This document shows, piece by piece, positions 5,889 through 11,922 of a DNA stretch of 11,922 nt (positions are counted from its first letter, which is position 1; each line of letters begins with the position of its first letter). The translations under genes and the position numbers were made by a program. This stretch comes from an uncultured Amaricoccus sp. (lineage in GTDB: Bacteria > Pseudomonadota > Alphaproteobacteria > Rhodobacterales > Rhodobacteraceae): assembly GCF_937858865.1 (NCBI RefSeq), contig NZ_CALLYO010000454.1, positions 1-11,922 on the forward strand, written 5' to 3'. Below the pieces are notes generated by a model that ran no database searches, was not told the DNA's origin, and saw only the letters and a list, made by a program, of their open reading frames with translations.

Positions 5889-6572
5889 ATGGAGATCAAT
5901 CAGACCACATCTGCCGCCACCGGCACGCAATCGAGCGCGCGCGGCACCACGGACGGCGGCACGGACGGCGGCACGGGCGTCGCCGGCGCGATCGGCGGCG
6001 ACTTCCAGACGTTCCTCACGCTTCTCACCACGCAGATGCGCAACCAGGACCCGCTCAAGCCCATGGACTCGACGGAGTTCGTCGCGCAGCTCGCGAGCTT
6101 CTCGGCCGTTGAGCAGCAGGTCCGCACCAACGACCGGCTGCAGAGCATCCTCGACGTGCTGTCGGTCGGAAGCCCGGCCGGCCTTGCCGAGTGGATCGGC
6201 CGCGAGGTCCAGGTCGCCGCCGCGGCGGACTACGCCGGGACCCCGCTCGAGGTCGCCGTGGAGCCGGCCGACGGAGCCGAGCGCGGCGTGCTCGTGGTGA
6301 CCAACGACTTCGGCAACGAGGTGGCGCGCCTCCCCGTCGCCGCCGACGCCCGCGACGTTGTCTGGGACGGCAAGGACGCGATGGGCACGTCCGCCCCCCA
6401 CGGCAGCTACACCTTCACCCTCGAGAGCTACGCCGGCGACAACCTGCTCGGGACGACCGCCGGCAAGATATTCCGGCGCGTGGACGAAGTGCGCCTGGTC
6501 GACGGCGCCCCGCGGCTGGTGGTGGCCGGCGGAACGCAGATCCCCCTCGACGAGGTCGGCGCCGTCCGCTGA
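5889..6572 (+). CDS. flgD: FlgD, flagellar hook capping/scaffold protein
   Basis: Cap at the tip of the growing hook that guides assembly of hook subunits (FlgE). The 227-residue protein has the diagnostic N-terminal block FQTFLTLLTTQMRNQDPLKP followed by MDSTEFVAQLASFSAVEQQV (about 39-78). This block is needed for export and capping in the family. It is followed by Ig-like/tudor-type beta domains with the typical VVWDGKDAMGTSAPHGSYTF segment (about 157-176). ATG at 5889 has AAAAGGA eight bases upstream. The start lies 20 bp after fliK in the same direction. flgE, often the next gene, is not present; a convergent gene follows. Confidence 0.94.
   Translation: MEINQTTSAATGTQSSARGTTDGGTDGGTGVAGAIGGDFQTFLTLLTTQMRNQDPLKPMDSTEFVAQLASFSAVEQQVRTNDRLQSILDVLSVGSPAGLAEWIGREVQVAAAADYAGTPLEVAVEPADGAERGVLVVTNDFGNEVARLPVAADARDVVWDGKDAMGTSAPHGSYTFTLESYAGDNLLGTTAGKIFRRVDEVRLVDGAPRLVVAGGTQIPLDEVGAVR
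5949..5972 (+). repeat. Tandem 12-bp repeat in the flgD N-terminal linker
   Basis: ACGGACGGCGGC occurs twice in tandem, encoding TDGGTDGG in the flexible segment before the conserved FlgD capping block. It is an in-frame repeat and probably a slippage product. It changes only linker length. Confidence 0.7.
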
Positions 6573-6600
6573 CGCCCCCACCAAGCGCATGCCTGGGGCG
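6573..6600. repeat. Inverted repeat in the flgD/DUF2950 convergent gap
   Basis: CGCCCC (6573-6578) and GGGGCG (6595-6600) are perfect complements around a 16-base loop that contains the palindrome GCATGC. It starts directly after the flgD stop, between convergent genes, so it may help end transcription. There is no T-run. Confidence 0.25.
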
Positions 6601-6680
6601 AGGACCAGCTGGGCCTGCCGCACCCCACCCGGCCCCGCTCCTCGAGGCACGCCGCCCGCCGTTCCCGGCTTCCCTCCCCG

Positions 6681-7592
6681 TCACTCGACGGGCGACCATT
6701 CCTCCCCGGGGTCGAACAGATCGATCTCGATCGCCCTCGACAGCGTATCCTCGCCGAGATCGGCCTCGTAGACGACGCCGCCCTCGCCGACCATGAAGCT
6801 CATGATCCCGGTGTCGCCATAGACCGCCGGACAGGCGACCAGAGCGTGCCCTGCGACCATGTTCCCCGCGACCATGTAGCTGTAGGCGCCGCCGGGCGCG
6901 GACTCTCCCTGCCCCTGCAGGACGCGGAAATAGTAGCCCTCGAACGGCTCGGGATCCCGGTCCTCGCCGTCGAGGCTGTAGCCGGTGAAGCTGGCGCGCG
7001 CGATCGTGTCGTCGAACGGGCTCGGAGCCGCTCCGGGCTCTTCCGGCCAGTAGAGGCCGTCGCGGGCGCCGGGGCTCGACAGGATCGACGCCGCGAACTC
7101 CAGCACGCCGTCGCCGTCGTGGTCGGTCCGGCGGTAGGCCGCCTGGATCTCGCCCGCGCGGCGCATGATGCCGATCACCGCCAGCTCATTCCGGCCGATT
7201 CGGCGCGCCAGCACCTCCTCGCGCGCGCTGTCGGCGTCAAAGCTCCAGGCGCCGTCGCGCGAGACGAGCGGGGCCGGGAACGGCCATACGTCGCGGCCGG
7301 CGTAGAGGACGGCGCGGCCGTCGGCCTCCATCTCGAGCCGGCTGACCGCCCGCACGTCGCTCAGGAAGCCGCCCCAGAGCTCGCGATCCTCCTGCGCATC
7401 GCCGGTCGAGACGACGTCCTCATTCTCGGGGCCGAAGATGCGCAGCACCTCGGCCTTGTCGCCGGTCTCCAGCGCCGCGACCAGGGCCGACACGGCCGCC
7501 TCGGGCGTCTCGAACCGCGCGGGCTCCGCCGCGGCCGGTCCGGCCGACGCGATCAGGACCAGTGACAGGCAGACCCGCACCCGATGCGTCAT
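6681..7592 (-). CDS. Exported DUF2950 family protein
   Basis: The function of this family is not established. The 303-residue protein begins with a Sec signal peptide (1-22, ending PAAA before EPARFETPE), so it is probably periplasmic. An N-terminal helical part carries ETPEAAVSALVAALETGDKAEVLRIFGP (29-56). The core has family-like stretches YRRTDHDGDGVLEFA, DGLYWPEEPGA and FEGYYFRVLQGQG, plus a GYSLDGEDRDPEPFEG region. The end carries MSFMVGEGGVVYEADLGEDT and ends WSPVE. Together these suggest DUF2950. ATG at 7592 lies one base after the stop of the DUF3300 gene (TGAGATG), so the two are likely translated together. DUF3300-DUF2950 neighbours are a recurring pair in proteobacteria, which supports both calls. 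A role at the cell envelope is inference from signal peptides only. Confidence 0.85.
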   Translation of the reverse strand: MTHRVRVCLSLVLIASAGPAAAEPARFETPEAAVSALVAALETGDKAEVLRIFGPENEDVVSTGDAQEDRELWGGFLSDVRAVSRLEMEADGRAVLYAGRDVWPFPAPLVSRDGAWSFDADSAREEVLARRIGRNELAVIGIMRRAGEIQAAYRRTDHDGDGVLEFAASILSSPGARDGLYWPEEPGAAPSPFDDTIARASFTGYSLDGEDRDPEPFEGYYFRVLQGQGESAPGGAYSYMVAGNMVAGHALVACPAVYGDTGIMSFMVGEGGVVYEADLGEDTLSRAIEIDLFDPGEEWSPVE

Positions 7593-7593
7593 C

Positions 7594-9216
7594 TCAACGC
7601 CTCCTGCCGCCACCGCCACCGCTGCGACCCCCACCCCTGCTGATGCTGGCCCGGCCGCGATTGCTGGCCGCCGAGGCGCGAGGGCCGGACGGCCTGTCGA
7701 AGGCGCTGCTCGAACGGCTGGGCGCCCTTGCCGAGGGGGCGCGGTTCGCCGAGGGACGCGAGATGTTCGCCGGCCGGGCCGTCGTCGGCCGCTGCTGCGC
7801 CGCGCCGCGCTGGACGGACGCTTCCGGGCGCGTGGCCTGGCGCGACGGCCTGAGGCTCGCGGGCTGGGTGCCGACCGACTTCCGCGCCTCGATCTTCTGG
7901 CGGGCGACCTCGCGGCTGGCCCCGCTGGAGATCGGTGTCCGGTTGCCGGCGCCCGCCCGGTCGCCCGCCCGGTCACCCGCGCCGGCGCGGTCGCCGATGC
8001 CGGCGATCTCGCCGCGGTCGATCTGCGTCCGGTCGCTGTCGCCGATGCTGACCCGGTCGCCGTCCCCTATCTGCGGTCGATCCCCGTCGCCGATGCCGAT
8101 GTCACCGCGATCGACGTCGATGTCGTCGCGATCGACATCGATGTCGATATCGTCGCGGTCGATGGTGATGTCGCCGCGGTCCCAGTCGATGTCGTCGTCG
8201 CTGTCCCAGCCATCCCAGTCGTCATCGTCGAATATCTCGTCGAGGATGACCGCGCCGCCGAGGATGATGCCGCCCGCCACGAGCGCGTCGCCCCAGTCGT
8301 CCCAGTCGTCGTCGTAGCCGTAACCGTAATGATAGACCGGCGGGCCGGCGACCGGCGTGGTATAGACGACCTGGCTGTCGTAGGTCGGAACGTAGACGAC
8401 GTTGGGGTCGGCCGGGGCGATGACGATCTTGTCGTTCACCTCCTCGACCTGCTGCACCTCGTTGTCGACGAGGTAGCCGTTCTCCTGCGCCCGGACCCTG
8501 AGCCGCTGGATCGCCGCGAGCACCTCGTCGGTCTGGGCGACCACGGCCTCGCCGGCCTGCTCGGTCCAGTCGATGTTGTCGCTCATCCGGGTCACCACGT
8601 CCGGGAAGCCGGCGGCGAGCTCGCGGACACTGTCGTCCCATGGCTGGCCGGCGGCCTGCGTCGCGCGCTCCCGGTCCGGGGTGTCCCCCGACTCCTCGAC
8701 GAAGCGCGCCGCCTTGACCACGTCGAGCGGAAAGGTCGACGCCACCAGAACGGTCGTGAGCACCTGGTCGGGGAAGAGCGCCACCGGGCCGAGCAGCGTC
8801 TCGAGCTCGGCCGCCTCGAGCGGACCCTCGGCCGCGACCGCGGCCTTGAGCGAGGCCGCCGCCTCGGCCGCCTGCTCGGGCGTCAGGACCGCGCCGCTCG
8901 CATCGACGCAGGGAATCGTCAGTTCCATGCCGACGGCGACGCTTTCGGGATTTCCGCCGAGCGCGTCCCAGTTCGCGTCGGCTATGAAGCCGTAGAGCAA
9001 CGGATCGCCATAGGCGCGTTCGGCCAGCACGCTGAGCGTGTCGCCGCTCGCCACGACGTAAGGGGACCCGCAAGCCAGCGACCCGTCGCCGACCAGCATC
9101 TGGGCCGCGGCGGGAGACAGGCCGGAACCGGCGAGGAGTGCCGCGGCGAGACCGCGAACCGCGCGGCGCCGGCTCGAGTGAAGGGCACGAAGAGCGCGCA
9201 ATCGGTGCGAAGGCAT
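7594..9216 (-). CDS. Exported DUF3300 protein with LysM-like N-terminus, acidic repeats and Arg/Gly-rich tail
   Basis: Function unknown. The 540-residue protein has five visible parts. (1) A basic N-terminus and hydrophobic core with AAA before Q39, read as a Sec signal peptide. (2) A LysM-like domain (about 51-102; YVVASGDTLSVLAERAYGD through VAVGMELTIP), bracketed by the only two cysteines, C49 and C103, which may form a disulfide. (3) A DUF3300 core (about 135-290; LLGPVALFPDQVLTTVLVAS, WDDSVRELAAGFPDVV, IVIAPADPNVVYVPTYD). (4) A short hydrophobic stretch (311-325), then a very Asp-rich block (329-400) with repeats. (5) A Ser/Arg/Ala-rich basic tail ending GGGGGRRR. LysM domains usually bind peptidoglycan, so wall attachment is inferred. 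ATG at 9216 has AGGACGCAG upstream; an extension to 9285 looks spurious. DUF2950 follows after 1 bp. Confidence 0.85.
   Translation of the reverse strand: MPSHRLRALRALHSSRRRAVRGLAAALLAGSGLSPAAAQMLVGDGSLACGSPYVVASGDTLSVLAERAYGDPLLYGFIADANWDALGGNPESVAVGMELTIPCVDASGAVLTPEQAAEAAASLKAAVAAEGPLEAAELETLLGPVALFPDQVLTTVLVASTFPLDVVKAARFVEESGDTPDRERATQAAGQPWDDSVRELAAGFPDVVTRMSDNIDWTEQAGEAVVAQTDEVLAAIQRLRVRAQENGYLVDNEVQQVEEVNDKIVIAPADPNVVYVPTYDSQVVYTTPVAGPPVYHYGYGYDDDWDDWGDALVAGGIILGGAVILDEIFDDDDWDGWDSDDDIDWDRGDITIDRDDIDIDVDRDDIDVDRGDIGIGDGDRPQIGDGDRVSIGDSDRTQIDRGEIAGIGDRAGAGDRAGDRAGAGNRTPISSGASREVARQKIEARKSVGTQPASLRPSRQATRPEASVQRGAAQQRPTTARPANISRPSANRAPSARAPSRSSSAFDRPSGPRASAASNRGRASISRGGGRSGGGGGRRR
8023..8094 (-). 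repeat. Three tandem octapeptide repeats (IGDxDRxx) in the DUF3300 protein
   Basis: Three back-to-back 24-bp units encode IGDGDRPQ, IGDGDRVS and IGDSDRTQ (residues 375-398 or so). They follow a related Asp-rich stretch (8101-8260) with DRxDI-type units such as IDRDDIDIDVDRDDIDVDRG. Codons differ between units, so the repeat is old or kept at protein level. Its Gly/Asp pattern could bind cations, but it is not a standard RTX motif. Confidence 0.65.
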
Positions 9217-9446
9217 CTGCGTCCTGCTCCTGTCTCGACCTTGCACCACGCTGGCCAGGTCGCCGGCTGCAACTCTACCGAACACCGCGATGGCGGAACA
9301 GGGGCCTTTCCCGGCGCCGAGCGCCGCGCGCGCCCGTCAACGAATCAAACACGACTCTTTCAGGTGCAATACGCATTCCATACCGATTCCACATGCGTCC
9401 CAGATCGAACGAATCTCCGTAAACCCTTGCCGCCGAACGACCCCGG
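9217..9446 (-). promoter_or_regulatory. Gap upstream of the DUF3300 gene with an AT-richer block and 11-bp direct repeat
   Basis: This 230-bp gap separates the hydrolase genes from the DUF3300-DUF2950 pair. The part at about 9330-9425 is much richer in A/T than its surroundings, as expected for a promoter. It holds TGGAAT twice on the minus strand with an 11-bp period (plus-strand ATTCCA at 9375-9380 and 9386-9391). A TTGCAC element follows, but the matching -10 is poor. No intrinsic terminator for the upstream hydrolase gene was found. Confidence 0.35.
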
Positions 9447-10319
9447 TCAGGGCTCAACCCCGCCCAGGAACCCCCCGACATAGCCTGCATAGAGCGCGGG
9501 TTGCTCCAGGTTCATCGAGTGCCCGATGCCGGGCACGGTGACGAGGCGGCAATGCGGCATCTCCGCGGCCATCCGCTTCACGTCGGCCGCCGGAATCCAG
9601 CCGTCCATCTCGCCCCAAAGCACGAGATGCTCGTTCTCGAGGGAAGGCATCCTCTTCGCAAGTTCCCCGCTGACATACTCGACGTTCAGGTTGTGCGGCG
9701 TGCCGAACCAGATGCCTTCCGCGACGCCGAAGGTCTGGTCGATGATCCGGTCGAAAAACTTCTGCAGCTCGTCCACACCCTCTCTGAACCTCGGCATCGA
9801 CCCGGGCTTCAGGCTGTCGGCCAGGAACAGCGACGCCGCGGCAGTGGCCATCCCGGCGCGGGTCACCTCCTTGCTCGCCTGCATCGCCCTGAAGACGGCG
9901 ATGCCCGCATCGTCGAACTTCAGGCCGAGCGGCGTGACCGGGTCGAGCGCGAGGCAGCGGCCGAACCGCTCCGGCTGCGCGAGCATCATCCGGGCGGCGA
10001 TGATTCCGCCGGTCGAGTGCGTGGCGAGGTGGCAGCGGGCGATCCCGAGCGCGTCGAGCGCCGCCAGCATGTCGTCGGCATGCTGCTGCATCGAGTAGTT
10101 GGCATAGTCCGGCGCGGCAGGCGGGCGATCGCTGTCGCCACAACCGCGCCAGTCGATGCCGATCACCCGCAGGTCCTTGGGGAACCAGCGCGCCGAAAGC
10201 TCGATCCAGTCCTTGCTGGCGAGGTTGCCGTGGATGAAGAGCACCGGGATGGGACCGTCGCCCCACTCCCGGTACGCAAGGCGCACGCCCCCGCCGACCT
10301 CGACCTTCCCGGCGCTCAC
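9447..10319 (-). CDS. Alpha/beta hydrolase, probably cytoplasmic
   Basis: Serine hydrolase of the alpha/beta-fold superfamily; substrate unknown. The 290-residue protein has the fold's main motifs in order: oxyanion HGN (30-32), IDWRGCGDSDRP (55-66), nucleophile elbow THSTGG with Ser102, a helical cap region (about 130-215), acid Asp239 in LWGEMDGWIP and His267 in PGIGHSMNLEQP. The first glycine of the usual GxSxG elbow is Thr here. No signal peptide is seen. The start is GTG at 10319, overlapping the stop of the preceding gene by 4 bp (GTGA). No Shine-Dalgarno is seen, so translation is probably coupled. It is the last of three consecutive hydrolase-like genes and, unlike the two before it, lacks the APERPSGFSK tail. 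Esterase, lactonase or haloalkane dehalogenase-like activity are all possible. Confidence 0.87.
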   Translation of the reverse strand: MSAGKVEVGGGVRLAYREWGDGPIPVLFIHGNLASKDWIELSARWFPKDLRVIGIDWRGCGDSDRPPAAPDYANYSMQQHADDMLAALDALGIARCHLATHSTGGIIAARMMLAQPERFGRCLALDPVTPLGLKFDDAGIAVFRAMQASKEVTRAGMATAAASLFLADSLKPGSMPRFREGVDELQKFFDRIIDQTFGVAEGIWFGTPHNLNVEYVSGELAKRMPSLENEHLVLWGEMDGWIPAADVKRMAAEMPHCRLVTVPGIGHSMNLEQPALYAGYVGGFLGGVEP

Positions 10320-11671
10320 TTGGAGAAACCAGACGGGCGCTCCGGCGCCGCCGCCGCCGCACCGCCACCGCCACCGCCCTGCACGATCGGCAGGTTCACG
10401 TTGTCGACGAAGGACTTCACCTGGTCGCGGAGCACGTTCGGGGCCTTGAAGACCGCATAGTGCGCCGTCGGGTCCGGGAAGGAGAGGAAGCTCGCTCCCG
10501 GCACCTTCTCCGCGGCGGCGCGCGCGTTCGCCACCATCAGCCAGTTGTCGTTCTCTATGTGAATGACCAGCGTGCGGGCCGTGATCCGCTCGAGATAGTC
10601 GTTGATGTTGTAGTTCCAGCCCGCGTTGTTGCGGTACCAGTAGTCGTTCGGGTCCTCGTTGACCGTCCGGGCGAGCCACGCCGCCGTCTGGTTGCCCGTC
10701 GGCTCCCAGTAGAAGACCTCACGCTCGACGGCCGACCAGGGTTGAGCCGAGCGGTAGGGGAAGCTGTAGCCGGTCTGCTGCAGGATCGACCACAGGAACT
10801 GCAGGCCTTGCTTCGGATGCTCGGCTTTCGGCAGGTCGTAGAAGTTGCCCCCGGTCTCGCGATAGAGCGGGTCGCTCTCGATCGCGGCCGTGGCGAGGCG
10901 GAAGGTCCACTGCCCGACCGGGTCGGAGCCGTCCGATGCGGTCGCGCCGCCGAGCGGCATGATCGCGTCCACGAAGCCCGAGGGCGAATACATCGCCCCC
11001 CAGACCCAGGTCTGGGTCGCCCCCATCGACGCGCCGAAGGCCAGATGAACGTTCGCCACGTTCAGGTGATCGCGCAGGAGCTGGTAGTTCGCCTGCACCA
11101 TGTCGAAGTAGTTGTATTCCGGGAAGTTCCGCCCCAGCCCCTCCGACGGCTTCGACGTCCCCCAGAGGCCAAGGGAGTCGAGGAAGACCACGTAGTACTT
11201 GTTGGTGTCGATCACCAGCCCCGGACCGACCACCGGCTCGCCGCCGGCCAGCGGGTTTGCCGCCATCGGCATCCAGTAGCTGTAGCTCGCGGTCGAGTCG
11301 CCCGAGTAGTGCGGGCTCACGATCACCGCGTTGATGATCTCCCCGGCCTCGTTGCGGATGGGCGTGCCGACGTCGATGTAGGCGGTCTTGAGCGGCCCGT
11401 AGCCGAGGCTCTCGAGGGTCGTTCCCCCCACGCCGCCGTCGCGCCAGGTCTCCGGATCGGCAGTGAGATCGTATGTCCCGCCGATCCGGAAGTTCGGGAT
11501 ATCGTAGAACTTCTTGAGCGAGGAGAGCGTCGGCGTGCTCGACGCCGGCGTGAACGCCTCGTTGGGCGGCGGCGCGGCACTGGTCGAAAGGAGGTCGGCC
11601 GTCGCCGGCGCCCCGGCCATGGCCAGCAGCGACGTCGCCACGAGAAACCTTAGCATGAGCTTGCTGAACAT
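10316..11671 (-). CDS. Secreted alpha/beta hydrolase, homoserine acetyltransferase (MetX)-like fold, with C-terminal tag
   Basis: Exported alpha/beta-fold protein; true substrate unknown. The 451-residue protein has a Sec signal peptide (1-25, ending ATA before DLLST). Its catalytic elbow is AFGASMGATQTWVW with Ser215 and the late residues Asp375 (HIENDNW) and His404 (PTAHYAV) complete a likely triad. The elbow and its context resemble the MetX group of acyltransferase-like hydrolases. MetX itself is cytoplasmic, so an exported hydrolase is likelier than methionine synthesis. After the catalytic domain (ends about 428) comes Gly6-Ala5 and then PERPSGFSK at the end. The same ending is on the gene just upstream. 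ATG at 11671 has GGAGGGACCGAG before it. The start lies 20 bp after the upstream stop, and the stop overlaps the next start. Confidence 0.82.
   Translation of the reverse strand: MFSKLMLRFLVATSLLAMAGAPATADLLSTSAAPPPNEAFTPASSTPTLSSLKKFYDIPNFRIGGTYDLTADPETWRDGGVGGTTLESLGYGPLKTAYIDVGTPIRNEAGEIINAVIVSPHYSGDSTASYSYWMPMAANPLAGGEPVVGPGLVIDTNKYYVVFLDSLGLWGTSKPSEGLGRNFPEYNYFDMVQANYQLLRDHLNVANVHLAFGASMGATQTWVWGAMYSPSGFVDAIMPLGGATASDGSDPVGQWTFRLATAAIESDPLYRETGGNFYDLPKAEHPKQGLQFLWSILQQTGYSFPYRSAQPWSAVEREVFYWEPTGNQTAAWLARTVNEDPNDYWYRNNAGWNYNINDYLERITARTLVIHIENDNWLMVANARAAAEKVPGASFLSFPDPTAHYAVFKAPNVLRDQVKSFVDNVNLPIVQGGGGGGAAAAAPERPSGFSK
10319..10348 (-). other. C-terminal APERPSGFSK tag, copy A
   Basis: Last ten codons of the MetX-like protein, after a Gly6-Ala4 linker. 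Compared with copy B the residues are identical, while five codons (Pro, Arg, Ser, Gly, Ser) differ at the third base only. The final AAG-TGA also supplies the GTG start of the next gene. Confidence 0.75.
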
Positions 11672-11691
11672 CTCGGTCCCTCCCCGCCGCA

Positions 11692-11922
11692 TCACTTCGA
11701 GAATCCGGACGGACGCTCGGGCGCACCCCCGCCCCCGCCGCCCGCCGCCGCCGCCGGCGCTGCCATTCCGTTGACGAGCGCGTCGATGACATCGGGCGAG
11801 ACGGCATCGACCGCACTGGTCTTGATGAAGGAGACCGTATCGGCGGCGAACTCGAACGGCACGTCCGTGTGGATGAAGTGGCCGACGCCCGGATAGATCT
11901 TGGCCGCCACCGGATTGCCGGC
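11692..11922 (-). CDS. Partial alpha/beta-hydrolase-like protein, C-terminal end, with tag
   Basis: Only the last 76 residues lie in the window; the start is beyond the right edge. The visible part starts AGNPVAAKIYPGVGHFIHTDVPFEF and continues to DTVSFIKTSAVDAV. The PGVGHFIHTDVP element looks like the catalytic histidine loop of alpha/beta hydrolases, followed by the usual last helix. After this come a DVIDALVNGM helix, an Ala/Gly6 linker and the ending APERPSGFSK, the same as in the next gene downstream. That gene starts 20 bp after this stop (TGA at 11694-11692), so they are likely one operon. Whether this protein is exported cannot be seen. Confidence 0.7.
   Translation of the reverse strand, partial: AGNPVAAKIYPGVGHFIHTDVPFEFAADTVSFIKTSAVDAVSPDVIDALVNGMAAPAAAAGGGGGGAPERPSGFSK
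11695..11724 (-). other. C-terminal APERPSGFSK tag, copy B
   Basis: Last ten codons of the partial hydrolase-like protein, after an Ala4-Gly6 linker. The linker has glycine and alanine runs in the opposite order from copy A, while the ten residues are the same. Confidence 0.75.

Noticed and set aside
4704..6572. Single long plus-strand frame through fliK into flgD, suggesting a fusion or frameshift product
   Set aside because: In the fliK region this frame is Arg/Pro-rich junk, whereas the other frame has a strong ribosome-binding site and the FliK hook domain. flgD has its own ATG and ribosome-binding site at 5889.
9147..9216. Tat signal peptide in the DUF3300 protein (RRR before the hydrophobic core)
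   Set aside because: The residues after RRR (AVRG) do not fit the S/T-RRxFLK pattern, so a Sec signal is the simpler reading.
7438..9483. 681-codon plus-strand open frame opposite the DUF3300/DUF2950 genes
   Set aside because: Antisense shadow. Its repetitive Val/Asp/Ala stretches come from the acidic repeats on the minus strand, and it lacks a convincing start.
10349..10384. CCGCCA/GGC trinucleotide run as a microsatellite or phase-variable tract
   Set aside because: It encodes the Gly6-Ala linker in frame, and unit changes would keep the frame, so it is not an on/off switch. A matching linker is in the neighbouring gene.
1..11922. CRISPR arrays, tRNA or rRNA genes, insertion sequences, attachment sites
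   Set aside because: No regularly spaced repeats, tRNA-like folds, transposase or integrase coding sequence were seen on either strand.

Overview
The window is high-GC DNA with tightly packed genes and strong G/C use at third codon positions. The gene types suggest an alphaproteobacterium, most likely a Rhodobacterales-type heterotroph. The pointers are System I cytochrome c maturation genes, a small heat shock gene behind a ROSE-like RNA thermometer, a muramidase-less FlgJ beside FlgN, divergent from fliK-flgD, and a stand-alone octaheme hydroxylamine oxidoreductase (HAO). The genus cannot be fixed from this sequence.

Layout from left to right. (1) <1-178, minus: start of a membrane-anchored protein cut by the window edge, just after the HAO gene. 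(2) 189-1781, minus: HAO-family octaheme cytochrome c, exported, with eight CxxCH motifs. (3) 1928-3234, minus: ccmB and ccmA, overlapping by 4 bp. They read towards the HAO gene, so a heme-handling ABC transporter for cytochrome c assembly lies next to a protein needing eight covalent hemes. (4) 3332-3968, plus: a self-contained heat-shock unit of RpoH-like promoter, three-hairpin ROSE-like leader, hsp20 and a strong intrinsic terminator. (5) 3981-6572: a flagellar group with flgN-like and flgJ on minus, and fliK and flgD on plus from a 90-bp divergent intergenic region. (6) 6681-9216, minus: a DUF3300 protein with an N-terminal LysM-like domain and acidic repeats, followed 1 bp later by a DUF2950 protein. 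Both look exported. (7) 9447->11922, minus: three consecutive genes of probable alpha/beta-hydrolase type, the last two overlapping by 4 bp.

The most unusual signal is in region 7. Two neighbouring hydrolases that look strongly diverged end in the same ten residues, APERPSGFSK, joined by a Gly6/Ala-rich linker. Five of the ten codons differ, all silently, so the peptide rather than the DNA seems to be conserved. This looks like a transferable C-terminal tag of unknown purpose. The third hydrolase, with no visible signal peptide, lacks it. Second in interest is the heat-shock leader, whose last hairpin places the ROSE-type UCGCU motif opposite the AGGA ribosome-binding site. No tRNA, rRNA, CRISPR array, transposase or phage gene was seen.
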